64,000 bases of DNA from Azorinus chamasolen (GCA_963576725.1 OY755237.1:64147423-64211422), one strand, 5' to 3'; numbered from the stretch's first letter, positions 1 through 10,445 are shown. The notes: generated by a model not told the origin, from the sequence alone. Program-made: numbers and translations.

Positions 1-150
1 GCCATTTAAGAAACTAAAGAAACAGATCTATCAAATTCCATTAGCAAAGAGAGCAGACCCTGATCAGACGGCTCCTCTAGGAGCCGTCTGATCTGGGTCT
101 ACTCTGTTTGCAGATGCGTGAAAACACGTTTATATGAGGGAAAGGGTTAA
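1..150 (-). mobile_element. A-family MITE, truncated by the window edge
   Basis: Palindrome GACGGCTCC/GGAGCCGTC, then the A end reading GAGGGAAAGGGTTAA. The other end lies before the window. Confidence 0.8.
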
Positions 151-179
151 GTTTATCATCTGCGTAAGGTCTTCAGTTT

Positions 180-340
180 TATTTCTAAAACATGATAAGA
201 TTGTCAAACAATTTTGCTCCTGATGAGATGCAAAGAAATTGCATTGCATCTGGATCCAAACTATTTGCAAAGATCATCACAGTTTCACATATGGCAGCGA
301 AAGAGCTAACACTATTCTCTGCTGCAATATGTGATGGAAC
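180..340. mobile_element. E-family MITE relic
   Basis: Degenerate E core: two inverted TTTGGATCC-like arms around 212-270, with ATCACAGTTT following as in the intact copies at 6931 and 46857. Confidence 0.45.
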
Positions 341-367
341 TAACGTGCACAAACAGATTGGATGACC

Positions 368-600
368 CCTTTATACTCCATAAATATGCCTTTCTACGCC
401 CTCTTATCAGGGTCTGCACTGTTTGTCATGTTTTACTTTTCTTTTCAATAAATCCCTGACTGTTCTTAGTAAGGACCCTCCATCTAAACACTCCATGAAT
501 ATTCATGTAAGAAATAATGACGACATGATGAAAATGAATTAATTTTTATAATGCCATAATTATAAACACATGAATTTTTCTGTCATGGCAAAAACTAAAT
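368..600. mobile_element. Composite G/F MITE relic
   Basis: Pieces of G (CCCTTTATACTCCATAAA near 365; CCATGAATATTCATG near 490) and of an F core (GGTCTGCACTGTTTGTCAT). Palindrome half lost. Confidence 0.45.
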
Positions 601-1016
601 ACACTACATTGGCAATATTTCGAGCACCGCCGAGAATCAGCAAAAACCTCGGATTATCGCAATGCTTGAAAGGACCGAGAGCATTTTCTGTCATTTCCTA
701 AGAGCATTGCTTGACGACGACAGGAAGCATGGAATTATGTATTTTTTCCACTTGCCCAAGGACAAGTTGGACTGAAATTTCTACTTGTCCGTTGCTAAAA
801 TTCACTTGCCCAAAAAGCAAGAGAAAATCAAGTATCAGGTTTATTACCAATGGCTTTATTTAATCACATTTATTTAATTTTCTGATTATCGCTATTCGGA
901 TTAATGCAGGTATTTTCAATGAGATTTGATAGAATTTGAGTCGGGACATCAAAATTCCCTCGGAATAGGGGGGTGTCTCGGAAGAACGAGAGTCGAAATA
1001 ACGCCGTTATACTGTA
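601..1016. mobile_element. Pogo/Tc1-like non-autonomous element, short copy
   Basis: Its ends match the longer copy at 36778-37908: a left arm with TTGGCAATATTTCGAGCACC and a right arm ending CGAAATAACGCCGTTATACTGTA. Imperfect terminal inverted repeats with TA flanks fit the Tc1/mariner-pogo group. About 415 bp, internally deleted, no transposase. Confidence 0.6.
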
Positions 1017-1020
1017 ATTA

Positions 1021-1145
1021 TGTCTATATTATTTCATAAGCAAACAGAGCAGACCCTGATCAGACTGTTCCTACAGGAGCGGTATGATCTGGGTCTACTC
1101 TGTTTGCAAAGGCATAGAAAGGCATATTAGGGAGTACAGGGTTAA
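1021..1145 (-). mobile_element. G-family MITE, partial
   Basis: Right half of a G copy: palindromic core, CTCTGTTTGCAAAGGCATAGAAAGG and a terminal GGGTTAA. Confidence 0.65.
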
Positions 1146-1228
1146 GCTGAGAGAACAAAAATTTGAAAAATCAGCAAACCTGTTCTTTTTTAACAGCAAT
1201 TTTACTTGTCAGTCAATAGGTTATTCGT

Positions 1229-1399
1229 ACATTTCTGCATCCCAGATATTTCATTTACCTGCAGTCTGATTAAGCTTCGGCACTTTAGCTGTGGAATTGT
1301 GATGGGCTTTGCAAAATGTTTGGATCCAGATCAGATGCAGAGTAACTCTGTGCCTCATTTGGATCCAAACTGTTTGTCTGATCAGGTTTATTTCAAGAT
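1229..1399. mobile_element. E-family MITE relic
   Basis: TTTGGATCCAGATCAGATGC and an inverted GATCCAAACTGTTTG frame a short stem; flanks decayed. Confidence 0.45.
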
Positions 1400-1414
1400 A
1401 CAGTAGAATCTGTC

Positions 1415-1642
1415 TCAACCCTTTCCCTCATAGGCTATTTTTAGATACAACCACTTTGAATAAATCTACCGATAAGGAGCATTAACTAGAGAAAAGGAAG
1501 ATTTTAGAATTTTTAGTTTGAAACCATTGTAATAAATAGAGCATTTGCTCCTAGAGTAGCAAATGCTCTATTTATCACAATGGTTTCATGAACTGACTTT
1601 TACAGAGGCATAGAAAGGCGTATTTATGGAGGAAAGGGTTAA
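1415..1642 (+). mobile_element. B-family MITE nested in C
   Basis: Ends TCAACCCTTTCC and GGAAAGGGTTAA around the TTGAAACCATTGTAATAAATAG stem region; inserted after TGTC of the C left end. Confidence 0.85.
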
Positions 1643-1767
1643 TCTATTTCTAATCTAATTCATTTATTGAACATGGGAGTTTTAAAAAAGCAGGTGGTTG
1701 CTTAATGCATGGCAAAAGGAATGCAGAAAGCTCCTGTAAGAGCTAACTGCATTACTTTTGATCGGCA

Positions 1768-2020
1768 TTTACCCTTTCCTTCATATTAATGCCTTTTCAA
1801 GCAATTGCAAACAGAGAAGACCCAGATCAGATGGCTCCTAAAAGAGCCGCCTGATCAGGGTCTGCTCTAGCAGTTTGCTATTTGATATTTATAGATCTGT
1901 TTCTTTACTTTCTAAAATGGCTACAATATTTCACCTGCCATATTTCATTATAACTATTTTGTCCATGAATATTCAGTAGGTATGGAAATGTTGAATAAAC
2001 ATAGACCAGGAAAGGAATAA
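1768..2020 (+). mobile_element. A-family MITE nested in C
   Basis: Starts TTTACCCTTTCCTTCATATTAA, has the GTAGACCC-type core (here GAAGACCC), and ends AGACCAGGAAAGGAATAA. It sits where intact C copies read GCATTAAGCAACC. Confidence 0.8.
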
Positions 2021-2246
2021 GTAACCACCTGCCTTACAAACCCATATTTAGACCTCTTTTTGATAGCCACTTAACAGAGGTTATTTCTACTGTATGTAGG
2101 CACACATTAATTGTCAGTCTTGAAGCAGACGACAATACGTGCAGATGACAGTTGCTCAGAAGGTTAAATCACAAATACGATTGTTACAAGCTCCATGCAA
2201 TGACTGATCATGTGAATGTTGCTTGGGGAAATCATCATCGTAGTCA

Positions 2247-2487
2247 TTAACCCTTTCCCTCATATAAACACTTTTTCAGGGCTTGGCAAACAGAATAGAC
2301 CCAGATCAAATGGCTCCCTTTGGAGCCATCTGATCAGGGTCTGCTCTGTTTGCTTATGAAATTATAATAGATCTGAGTACAGTTTCTACCAATACCAAAA
2401 TTCCATTTCAAATTATTAAAATTCAGCTAATAAATATTCATGATGTCTTTATTTCTTATATCTAATATTGAGCATGGAAAGGGTTAA
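2247..2487 (+). mobile_element. A2-family MITE
   Basis: Complete: TTAACCCTTTCCCTCATATA to GGAAAGGGTTAA, palindrome at its centre, TTAA at both ends. Confidence 0.85.
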
Positions 2488-2559
2488 TTTATGTGAGATG
2501 TCCTTCAGAATGTAACCAAGTAGGCACTCAACCCAGTGTGTGTTCCAATTGCTCATTCA

Positions 2560-2722
2560 TTCTTGATTATTGTAACCATTTGAATACGGGAAATGTGTGT
2601 GGTGGCTTTTGCAAACGGTGTAGACCAAAATGAGATGACTCCTCTAGAAGCTCTCTGATCAGGGTCTGTACTGTTTGTCATTTAAAATCCTCTCACAAAT
2701 TATTTTTGTAATGAATGAACTC
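2560..2722 (+). mobile_element. F-family MITE relic
   Basis: Core GGTGTAGACC..GGTCTGTACTGTTTGTCATT and the F tail AAAATCCTCTCACAAATT. Confidence 0.55.
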
Positions 2723-2941
2723 TTAACCCTTTACTCCATAAATACACTTCTCCAAGCCTTTGCAAACAGAGTAGACCCAGATCAGACGGCTCCTATAGGA
2801 GTTCTCTGATATGGATATAATTCTACTGTATATGCCATAACCAAAACGTCCTGTGTCCATGTGCTATAATAACAAATCAATTTGTTTAATATTCATGGTG
2901 TCGTTATTTCTTACATAAATATTCAATGAGGAAAGGGTTAA
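2723..2941 (+). mobile_element. G-family MITE
   Basis: TTAACCCTTTACTCCATAAA to AATGAGGAAAGGGTTAA; one palindrome arm is degenerate. Confidence 0.8.
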
Positions 2942-3055
2942 TCAATGATGGTTCATTTCAATTTGAATATTTGGCATTCAATGGATTAATACTATTCTCC
3001 AAGAAATCCTATAACCAGGACCTACCCTGTCTGTAAGTCAAACTTCTTGTGCACG

Positions 3056-4475
3056 TCAAAGTGTTCTTGGTTACAGTGTGGTCTTTGGCAAAGTGAGCTC
3101 TGCTTAAGTGTTCTTGTTACAGTTTGGTCTTAGGTAAAGTGAATTCAGTTTAAGTGTCCTGATTACAGTGGTCTTAGATAAAGTGAGCTCAGTATAAGTG
3201 TTCTTGTTAACAGTGTGATATTTGATAAAGTGAGCTCTGTTTAAGTGTTTTTGGTTACAGTGTGGTCTTGGGTAAAATGAGCTCATTTGTTATGTTCTGC
3301 TTACAGCATGGTATTGTATAAAGTGAGCTCAGTATAAGTGTTCTTGTTTATAGTATGGTCTTGAGTAAAGTGAGCTCTGTATAAGTGTTCTTGGTTATAG
3401 TATGCTCTTGAGTAAAGTGAGCTCTGTATAAGTGTTCTTTGTTATAGTATGGTCTTGAGTAAAGTGAGCTCTGTATAAGTGTTCTTTGTTATAGTATGCT
3501 CTTGAGTAAAGTGAGCTCTGTATAAGTGTTCTTGATTACAATGTGGTCTTAGGTAAAATGAGCTCAGTTTATGTGTTCTTGTTACAGCATGGTCTTGTAT
3601 AAAGTGAGCTCTGTATAAGTGTTCTTGGTTATAGTATGCTCTTGAGTAAAGTGAGCTCTAGATAAGTGTTCTTGGTTATAGTATGCTCTTGAGTAAAGTG
3701 AGGTCTGTATAAGTGTTCTTGGTTATAGTATGCTCTTGAGTAAAGTGAGCTCAGTATAAGTGTTCTTGGTTATAGTATGCTTTTGAGTAAATTGAGCTCT
3801 GTATAAGTGTTCTTGATTACAATGTGGTCTTAGGTAAAATGAGCTCAGTTTATGTGTTCTTGTTACAGCATGGTATTGTATAAAGTGAGCTCTGTATAAG
3901 TGTTCTTGGTTATAGTATGCTCTTGAGTAAAGTGAGCTCTGTATAAGTGTTCTTTGTTATAGTATGGTCTTGAGTAAAGTGAGCTCAGTATAAGTGTTCT
4001 TGTTTATAGTATGGTCTTGAGTAAAGTGAGTTCTGTATAAGTGATCTTGGTTGTAGTATAATTATGCTCTTGAGTAAAGTGAGCTCTGTATAAGTGATCT
4101 TGGTTACAGTGTGGTCTTAGGTAAAATTAGCTCAGTTTATGTGTTCTTGTTACAGCATGGTCTTGTATAAAGTGGGCTCTGTGTAAGTGTTCTTGGTTAT
4201 AGTATGGTCTTGAGTAAAGTGAGCTCAGTATAAGTGTTCTTGTTTATAGTATGGTCTTGAGTAAAGTGAGTTCTGTATAAGTGATCTTGGTTGTAGTATA
4301 ATTATGCTCTTGAGTAAAGTGAGCTCTGTATAAGTGATCTTGGTTACAGTGTGGTCTTAGGTAAAATTAGCTCAGTTTATGTGTTCTTGTTACAGCATGG
4401 TCTTGTATAAAGTGAGCTCTGTATAAGTGTTCTTGGTTATAGTATCGTCTTGAGTAAAGTGAGCTCTGGGTTTAA
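3056..4475. repeat. 47-bp minisatellite with 240-bp higher-order repeat
   Basis: About 30 degenerate copies of a 47-bp unit (AAGTGTTCTTGGTTATAGTA then TGCTCTTGAG, TAAAGTGAGC, TCTGTAT). Units fall into variants (ATAGTATGCTC, ACAGTGTGGTC, ACAGCATGGTC). The block from 3961 to about 4200 recurs 240 bp later with only two differences noticed, so the array last grew by multi-unit duplication. GAGCTC occurs in most units. Confidence 0.95.
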
Positions 4476-4504
4476 GTGTTTGATTTTCTAGGAATCTACT
4501 GAAA

Positions 4505-4710
4505 TTATCCAAAGTATTTATACACAAAATTAAGCAAGTAGTGCAGACCCAGATCAAAATACTCCTGAGAAATTCATTTGATCAAGGTCTACTCTATATA
4601 TTGCTGTATCAGTCTAATTTAAACTGATAAAATTGGTGTCAAATTGACTTATTCGACAGTACAAACTGGCAAGGAGGAAAGATTTTGTGTCTGAATACTT
4701 AGTGTAATTA
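4505..4710. mobile_element. J-family palindromic element
   Basis: Core GTGCAGACCCAGATCAAA..TTTGATCAAGGTCTAC, then AGTCTAATTTAAACTGATAA and the GGCAAGGAGGAAAGATTTTG tail shared with copies at 19442, 40620 and 60840. Ends not resolved. Confidence 0.55.
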
Positions 4711-4907
4711 GTGTAGCTAGATGAGGACAAACTCTTTGCAATTCCTGTCTGTGTACTATCAATCATGCTTCGAGTATATATGTAAAACAATAAACTTTGT
4801 TCCTTTAATTATGAGTGAACATGGAAAATATGCAGGGCCATGTTCTTACTATGTAGCTAAATTATTTTTGCATATGCAGATTATTGCAGAGGGTTGTTAA
4901 GAGGTAG

Positions 4908-5121
4908 TTAACGCTTTAATATGAGGGACATATATCCATTGGCATTTACAAACAGTGAAGACCCAGATCAGAGGGCTCCTAGAGGAGCCCTCTGATCAGG
5001 GTCTGCACTGTTTGTTATTCAAATTTCCTCTAGGAAACTTAAGCCTTTCATACAGAGTGGAGTTTATAGTTAAACACCGATGGGCTATTCCACTGTGAAT
5101 ATTCAGCATTGAAAGGGTTAA
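4908..5121 (+). mobile_element. F-family MITE
   Basis: TTAA at both ends (ATTGAAAGGGTTAA right end); perfect core GAGGGCTCC/GGAGCCCTC. Confidence 0.8.
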
Positions 5122-5570
5122 CTTGCATACAGATGTATAAATCAACAATACAGTTATGAGTGTCATTTATCTAGTGTAATGCATCCCTTTTCTTTTGTCA
5201 AACTGATTGACGACAGAATAAATACTCTTTTCGTTCTAAACACTTATACTCTTTTGATTGATAGAGAGCAATAGTAATTGTGTGTGTATCTGATTTAACT
5301 ATATGTTAGACAATAGTTGTATTATACTGAAAATCAATTCAAATGCTTTTGAAATGATTTACAAATTGTCATATAAAGTGTTGATTGAAGTAACAGAGTA
5401 ACAAGCAATATACTAAGTTCTATTGTGAATAAATCTATCAGATTGGCCTGTTACTGCCATGCTGCTTTCAGAGAAGTGGAGTTTTTAGTGTAAGTAATTG
5501 TTGTTTCCCTCTGCAGTAGGAAAGTAAGCCAAAAATTGCTTTAACATCTGCATCTTACATCCAATGCTAG
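5122..5570. other. Unique intronic DNA
   Basis: No coding potential, repeat or hairpin recognised. Confidence 0.6.
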
Positions 5571-5775
5571 ATTGTTACAAGCTGAGGTTTCCAGTATCCT
5601 AATCACCTGAAGTATTCAAACACCCAATCTCCCCTCTCTACCACAATGTAAAACTGAATCATTCAAATTAGATTGACATGGTAGCATATAGTGTAGTTCC
5701 TGATCAAACACCTCCTTCACAGAAGCCGTTTGATCTGGGTCTGCTCTATATGCCCAAGTTTGTCTGTTTGAATAC
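5571..5775. mobile_element. J-family relic
   Basis: Inverse of the J tail (CCCAATCTCCCCTCTC) followed by a decayed core with GATCAAAC and GTTTGATCTGGGTCTG. Confidence 0.4.
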
Positions 5776-5965
5776 TTAAATACACCTTTCTACGCCTCTG
5801 TAAAAGTCACTTTTTGAAACCATTGTGATGAATAAAGCATTTGCTCCACAATGGTTTCATAACTACACAATTCTAAGATGCTCCTTTTCTCTTGTAAATG
5901 CTCCTTTTCGGTAGATTTATTCAAAGAGGTAGGATCTAAAAATAGCCTATGAGGGAAAGGGTTAA
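5776..5965 (-). mobile_element. B-family MITE with shortened apex
   Basis: TTAAATACACC to GAGGGAAAGGGTTAA. One inner arm of the hairpin is deleted: CATTTGCTCC runs straight into ACAATGG. Confidence 0.8.
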
Positions 5966-6158
5966 GGTAATTAGTGTAACTACATTACTGAGCTAATGAT
6001 TCTGAGTAAGAAACCACCATATCCATCTTCCTTGTCGCTGTACTAGAGTTACCTGAGTATTGGAACAGTTCCGTTTTCACAGTAACAGATGAGCATTGAC
6101 ATCTTATGGGGCGCTCTTGTTTGGACTCTGTCCTTACTTATCGTAGTATTACCAGTAG

Positions 6159-6334
6159 CGGAGGTACAGATAAGATGCATAAATTAAAACATTTTCAAGA
6201 TTAACTTTTTTATTTCTCCACCAAACCCTATTTTGTGTGCCTTAGAGACGATTCAAAAAGAGTGGTTTCAACATAGGGTTTGGTGGAGAAATTTCAATTT
6301 AGTATTGGAGTATGCACCTTTGTCTGTTGCTCTG
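6159..6334. mobile_element. D-family MITE
   Basis: Ends CGGAGGTACAGATAAG and TTGTCTGTTGCTCTG; arms CTCCACCAAACCCTATT and ATAGGGTTTGGTGGAG. The inner hairpin around the usual GAGACGATTC is partly lost. Confidence 0.75.
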
Positions 6335-6383
6335 CTGTAGACCTCCATTTTAATGACGCAAATCAAACATCAGGTCAACCAAT

Positions 6384-6505
6384 CCCAGCACTACCACCAT
6401 AATTATGCTGAGGGAAGGAGCCAGTAATATATAACTGTTTTTCTCCCAGCACTACCACCATAATTATGCTGAGGGAAGGAGCCAGTAATATATAACTGTT
6501 TTTCT
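6384..6505. repeat. Perfect 61-bp tandem duplication
   Basis: Two identical copies (6384-6444, 6445-6505) beginning CCCAGCACTACCACCATAAT. No differences seen, so probably recent. Confidence 0.95.
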
Positions 6506-6584
6506 AAGACACCCTGTCTGACATCTGATTTCCTCTCTCATTCACCACTGATAAATCTGAAAATTTAAATAGGCACCATTTTTA

Positions 6585-6772
6585 GCTTGTTTGTTTTTCG
6601 AAGAAAAAAATACAACCTATTGTCATAACTCTGGTGTCTGCGTTGTCTGGAAACTTAACGTTGGCTATTACTTACTTTACTATTCATGCAACTCTTTACA
6701 CACTTGTTCGCTATCACAAGGGCTACAATCAAACAGACGAGCATTGGCACCCACATGTTATTACTTGAAATT
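6585..6772. repeat. Decayed dispersed repeat, same family as 47630-47825
   Basis: Shares CTATTGTCATAACTC near the start and AGACGAGCATTGGCACCC near the end with the copy at 47630. Resembles a repeat common in bivalve genomes (memory). Confidence 0.5.
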
Positions 6773-6784
6773 AAACTGACATAT

Positions 6785-6890
6785 TAGCATATAGTGCTTA
6801 ATACAGAGTTGAAGCAACACAGAAAGCTCCCAGAGGAGCTTTTTGTAGTATTTTATCTTGCATTAAGCTACCATCTGCCTTAAAGACACA
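6785..6890. mobile_element. C-family relic
   Basis: Core GCTTAATACAGAG..AAAGCTCCCAGAGGAGCTTTT..GCATTAAGCTACC; ends lost. Confidence 0.55.
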
Positions 6891-6930
6891 GAATTTGTCT
6901 ATTTACTTCAGCATGTACGTGCCAAAATAT

Positions 6931-7144
6931 TTAACTCATTGCACGCTAAGTAATTTTTCGCCTGCAGCAATTGTCGTCTGCTTCAATTCTTAAAATATAC
7001 TTTCTCTCATTTTTTTGCAAAAATATGGTCAAGATGACAAACAGTTTGGATCCTGATGAGACGCCGCATTACGCGGCGTCTCATCTGTATCCAAACTGTT
7101 TCCATAGCTAATCACAGTTTCGCCACTAGCTTGCAAAGAGTTAA
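6931..7144. mobile_element. E-family MITE, near-intact
   Basis: TTAACTCATTGCACGCTAAG to GCTTGCAAAGAGTTAA. The core has TTTGGATCCTGATGAGACGC and GCGTCTCATCTG inverted around a CGCATTACGCG apex. Very close to 46857-47070. Confidence 0.85.
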
Positions 7145-7162
7145 TAGCAATCCTTTGAATGC

Positions 7163-7396
7163 ATGAAACAATATTACTGGCATTTGCAAACAGTGTACAC
7201 CCAGATTAGAGATCATCTAGAGGATTCCTCTGATCAGGATCAGAGTATCCTTATTACTCCCAACATTGGCAAGCAGTGGAGACCCAGATCAGAGACCCAG
7301 ATCAAATTGCCCCTGAAGGAGCAGTTATATTATGGTCTACATTATTTGCTACTATTTCAGTCTAATTTAAGTTATCAAACTGATCCATGATTGACT
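7163..7396 (+). mobile_element. F/J composite relic
   Basis: An F-like core (CAGTGTACACCC) followed by a J core (CAGATCAAATTGCCCC, TCTAATTTAAGTTATC). Confidence 0.4.
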
Positions 7397-7654
7397 TATC
7401 CCTTTCCTTCAAAAATGCTTTTTTAAGCATTTGCAAACAGAGTAGACCCAGACCAAGTGGCTCCTACAGGAGCCGTCTGATCAGAGTCTGTTCTATTTGC
7501 TTATGAAATTATAATAGATCTAGACACTAAAATTATAATAGATCTGGCTTTAGTGTCTATCATTCAAACAACTCATGTGTACATACCGATATGCCATTAT
7601 AAAATTCAGGTAATATTTATTCATGACGTTATTATTTCATACATGAATTTTTAA
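7397..7654 (+). mobile_element. A2-family MITE
   Basis: TTATCCCTTTCC left end, core with GTGGCTCC, and an internal short duplication of AAATTATAATAGATCT. Right terminal repeat apparently replaced where the next element begins. Confidence 0.7.
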
Positions 7655-7898
7655 CCCTTTCCCTGTTCTATGTTTATTCCAAATTTCAGTACCTACTGAA
7701 TATTCATAGAATAAATAGTTATAATGAATTATGGAATGTTGAACATTGGAGCCATTTTGGAAAGTAAAGAAACATCTATCAAATTCCATTAGCAAACAGA
7801 GCAGACCCTGATCAGATGGCTCCTATAGGAGCCATCTGATCTGGGTCTACTCTCTTTGCAAATGCATGAAAATGCACTTATATCAGGGAAAGGGTTAA
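7651..7898 (-). mobile_element. A-family MITE
   Basis: TTAACCCTTTCCCTGTTCTA to AGGGAAAGGGTTAA; abuts the preceding A2 at one shared TTAA. Confidence 0.85.
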
Positions 7899-7973
7899 CA
7901 GTGAAAGGGTTGATGAACTATTGAAACCCAGGGGAGGGGAGATTGGATGTCCCAATACTTGCAGTAACTGGTA

Positions 7974-8049
7974 TATCACATAAAAGAGGAACATGCATCA
8001 AAGGAATTAAAAAGGCAATATTTGACTGCTTACTGCTTCAAAGGAATTA
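7974..8049. repeat. 75-bp direct repeat, second copy at 8842-8910
   Basis: TATCACATAAAAGAGGAACA and the following 50 bases recur at 8842 with a few changes; the pair brackets 0.8 kb of MITEs. Same-locus duplication or unrecognised element. Confidence 0.7.
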
Positions 8050-8279
8050 ACTCATTCCTTCATATTAACGCCTTTTCATGCATTTGTGCACAGAATAGAC
8101 CTTAATCACACAGCTCCTATAGGAGCCGTCTGATCAGTGTCTGCCCGGTTTTCTTACGGCATAATATACGTGTAGATCTGATTCTACAGTTTCTGTCTGA
8201 GTCAAAATGTTCATATGCCATTATAAAAAATAATCATGATGTCATTGTTTCTTGCAATATTGAACAGGTAAAGGGTTAA
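8047..8279 (+). mobile_element. A2-family MITE
   Basis: TTAACTCATTCCTTCATATT to GAACAGGTAAAGGGTTAA. Confidence 0.8.
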
Positions 8280-8410
8280 AAAGGGGTCTACAGTATTTAC
8301 TACTATTACTGTCTAATTTTAAGTTTTCAAACTGATGCCAGGTTGGCTTTTAATTCAACCTTTCAAACCCAGGGAGAGGGGGACATTTGATGTGCAAATA
8401 CTTATGATAA
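8280..8410. mobile_element. J-family fragment
   Basis: GGGTCTACAGTATTTACTAC, TCTAATTTTAAGTTTTC, and the tail GGGAGAGGGGGACATTTG. Confidence 0.45.
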
Positions 8411-8415
8411 CTGTG

Positions 8416-8841
8416 GTGTCCCTTTACTCCATGAATATTTATGTAAGAATTAATGACATCATGAATATTGATAAGATTAATTATTAAAGTGACATATCAA
8501 AACTAAATTACAGCAAAACCTCTCTATAACGGCCATTAAATTGTGTTACCGTAATTAGTTGGTATTTATGGAAGGTGGCTGCTTAAAGCAAGGTGAAAGT
8601 AAAACAGAACGCTCCTATAGGAGCGTTCTGTTTTACTTTCACCTTGCTTTAAGCAGCCACCTGCCTTTAACACAAAATACATGATGTAATTTAGTGGCCG
8701 TTATAGAGAGGTTTTACTGTAGAATCAGATCTATATTCTAGATGCAAACAGAGCAGACCCCAATCAGACGGCTCCTATAGGAGTAATCTGATCTGGGTCT
8801 ACTCTGTTTGAAAAAGGCGTATTTATGGAGGAAGGGGTTAT
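8416..8841 (-). mobile_element. G-family MITE split by a C element
   Basis: Left part CCCTTTACTCCATGAATATT to CAAAACTAAAT; right part GAATCAGATCTATATT to GGAGGAAGGGGTTA. The C copy sits exactly between. Confidence 0.8.
8509..8721. mobile_element. C-family MITE nested in G
   Basis: TACAGCAAAACCTCTCTATA to TATAGAGAGGTTTTACTGTA with a central palindrome over 30 bp per arm around ACGCTCC-TATA-GGAGCGT. Flanked by TA. Confidence 0.9.
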
Positions 8842-9261
8842 ATCACATAAAGGAGGAACATGCATCAAAGGAATTAAAAGGGCAATATTTGACTGCTTAC
8901 AGCTTCATTAACAGTTATGTTTCATGAAACATGTAAGGAACTTAGTCAGGAATGTCACAGAGTTCACTGATTATGTTGTTAATTTATGGCATGTGAAAAT
9001 ATGGAAGCAATCAAGTAAATTCCCGGTGCAGAATGGCATATATAATTCAGTTTGACAGCAAGACTGATTTCTTGGCAGTTGTTGTTTTCTGTTAAACCTT
9101 TGTATGCCAAAGACGAATAATTTAGATATTGCAAATGTTGAAGATCCAGATCAGAAGGCTCCCGGAGTCCACACTGTTTAGCCACATAGTATAATTATTA
9201 GCATTTTCATTCATGTTTCAGAATTTTGAAATTATAAGGCACTGCAGCCTGTCACTTTAAA

Positions 9262-9425
9262 GCTTTATTCCATAAATACACCTTTTAACACCTTTGCAAA
9301 CAGAGAAGACCTAGATCAGGCAGTTCCATGGAAAACATTTCCTGTGTCCATATACCATTATTGAAATCAATCTAATCATTATACATGAAGTCATTTATAA
9401 TTATTTCTTCATGGTGTAAAGGGTT
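9262..9425 (+). mobile_element. G-family MITE, internally deleted
   Basis: TTTATTCCATAAATACACC to GGTGTAAAGGGTTA; one palindrome arm missing. Confidence 0.65.
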
Positions 9426-9430
9426 AGATA

Positions 9431-9851
9431 TACAGTAAAACCTCACTAAATTGTGTTAACCCATTCCCACTTAGGCTATTTTTAGACCTAACCTCTTTGA
9501 AAAAGTCTACCCAAAAGGAGCATTTACTAGAGAAAAGAAAATATTTAGAATTGTGTAGTATTGAAACCATTCTGATAAATAGAGCATTTGCTCCTATGGA
9601 GCAAATGCTCTATTTATCAGAATGGTTTCAAAAAGTGACTTTTACAGAGGCGTCAAATGGCGTCAATATGCGGGAATGGGTTAATTAGTGTGTATTTTGG
9701 GCAGGTGGTTGCTTAAAGCAAGGTGAAAGTAAAACAGACCGCTCCTATAGGAGCGTTCTGTTTTACTTTCACCTTGCTTTAAGCATCCACCTGTCTTTAA
9801 CACGAAATACTTGATTTAATTTAGTGGTCGTTATAGAGAGGTTTTACTGTA
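9431..9851. mobile_element. C-family MITE carrying a nested B
   Basis: TACAGTAAAACCTCACTAAA to AGAGGTTTTACTGTA, TA at both ends. The perfect stem ends GTAAAACAGA..CGCTCC. Split at TTAA by B (9456-9684). Confidence 0.9.
9456..9684 (+). mobile_element. B-family MITE nested in C, clean TTAA duplication
   Basis: TTAACCCATTCCCACTTAGG to GCGGGAATGGGTTAA. Flanks read GTG-TTAA and TTAA-TTAG; the C copy at 53100 reads GTGTTAATTAG unoccupied, so TTAA is the duplicated target. Confidence 0.95.
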
Positions 9852-9993
9852 TTAGCAAGCAATATGGTATACTTTTTGTTTAGTGTCATTTGTAGTTCTG
9901 TTGCTACTGTCTACTTCAAACAAGGTTGTCTAATACAATTACCGAAACAACATCATCTTTTGTATTTTGGCTTGGAATGTTGTTAAGCTTTTT

Positions 9994-10248
9994 TTTACCC
10001 TTTCCCTGTTAAGTATTTATGTAAGAAATAATGACATCATGAATATTTATTAGCTGTATTCTTATAATAGCATTTATACACATAATATTTTGACATTGGT
10101 AGAAATGTTTGAGCCAAATCTATTATAATTTCATAAGCAAACAGAGCAGACCCTGATCAGACAGCTCCTGCAGGAGCTACATGTATCTTATCTGGATCTA
10201 TCCTGTTTTCAAAGGCATGGAGAAGCATTTATATGAGGGAAGGCTTAA
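9994..10248 (-). mobile_element. G-family MITE
   Basis: TTTACCCTTTCCC to GAGGGAAGGCTTAA; core GACAGCTCCTGCAGGAGCT. Confidence 0.7.
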
Positions 10249-10445
10249 CCCTAAAGTTCCTTCACATGTACATAAAGGCATTTTCACGCATTTGTAAACA
10301 GAGTAGACCCAGATCAGACGGCGCTTGCACTAGAGTCTGCTCTGTTTGTTTATGGAATTAAATAAATCTGATTCTACACTCTCTGCCAGTCAAAACAATC
10401 CTTTGTTAGTAATATTTCATGAATATTAAACAGGTAAAGGTTTAA
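10245..10445 (+). mobile_element. A2-family MITE with truncated core
   Basis: Shares TTAA with the preceding element; ends AACAGGTAAAGGTTTAA. The right palindrome arm is mostly lost. Confidence 0.65.

Larger units (their letters stand above)
1400..2094. mobile_element. C-family MITE carrying two nested MITEs
   Basis: Ends ACAGTAGAATCTGTCT and TTCTACTGTA. The interior holds GCAGGTGGTTGCTTAATGC, the AAGCTCC apex and, after an insertion, TAACCACCTGCC. A B copy (1415-1642) and an A copy (1768-2020) split it, each at a site that is TTAA in intact C copies. Confidence 0.8.

Noticed and set aside
3104..4475. Possible CRISPR array
   Set aside because: Repeats are contiguous with no unique spacers, in an animal intron; a minisatellite.
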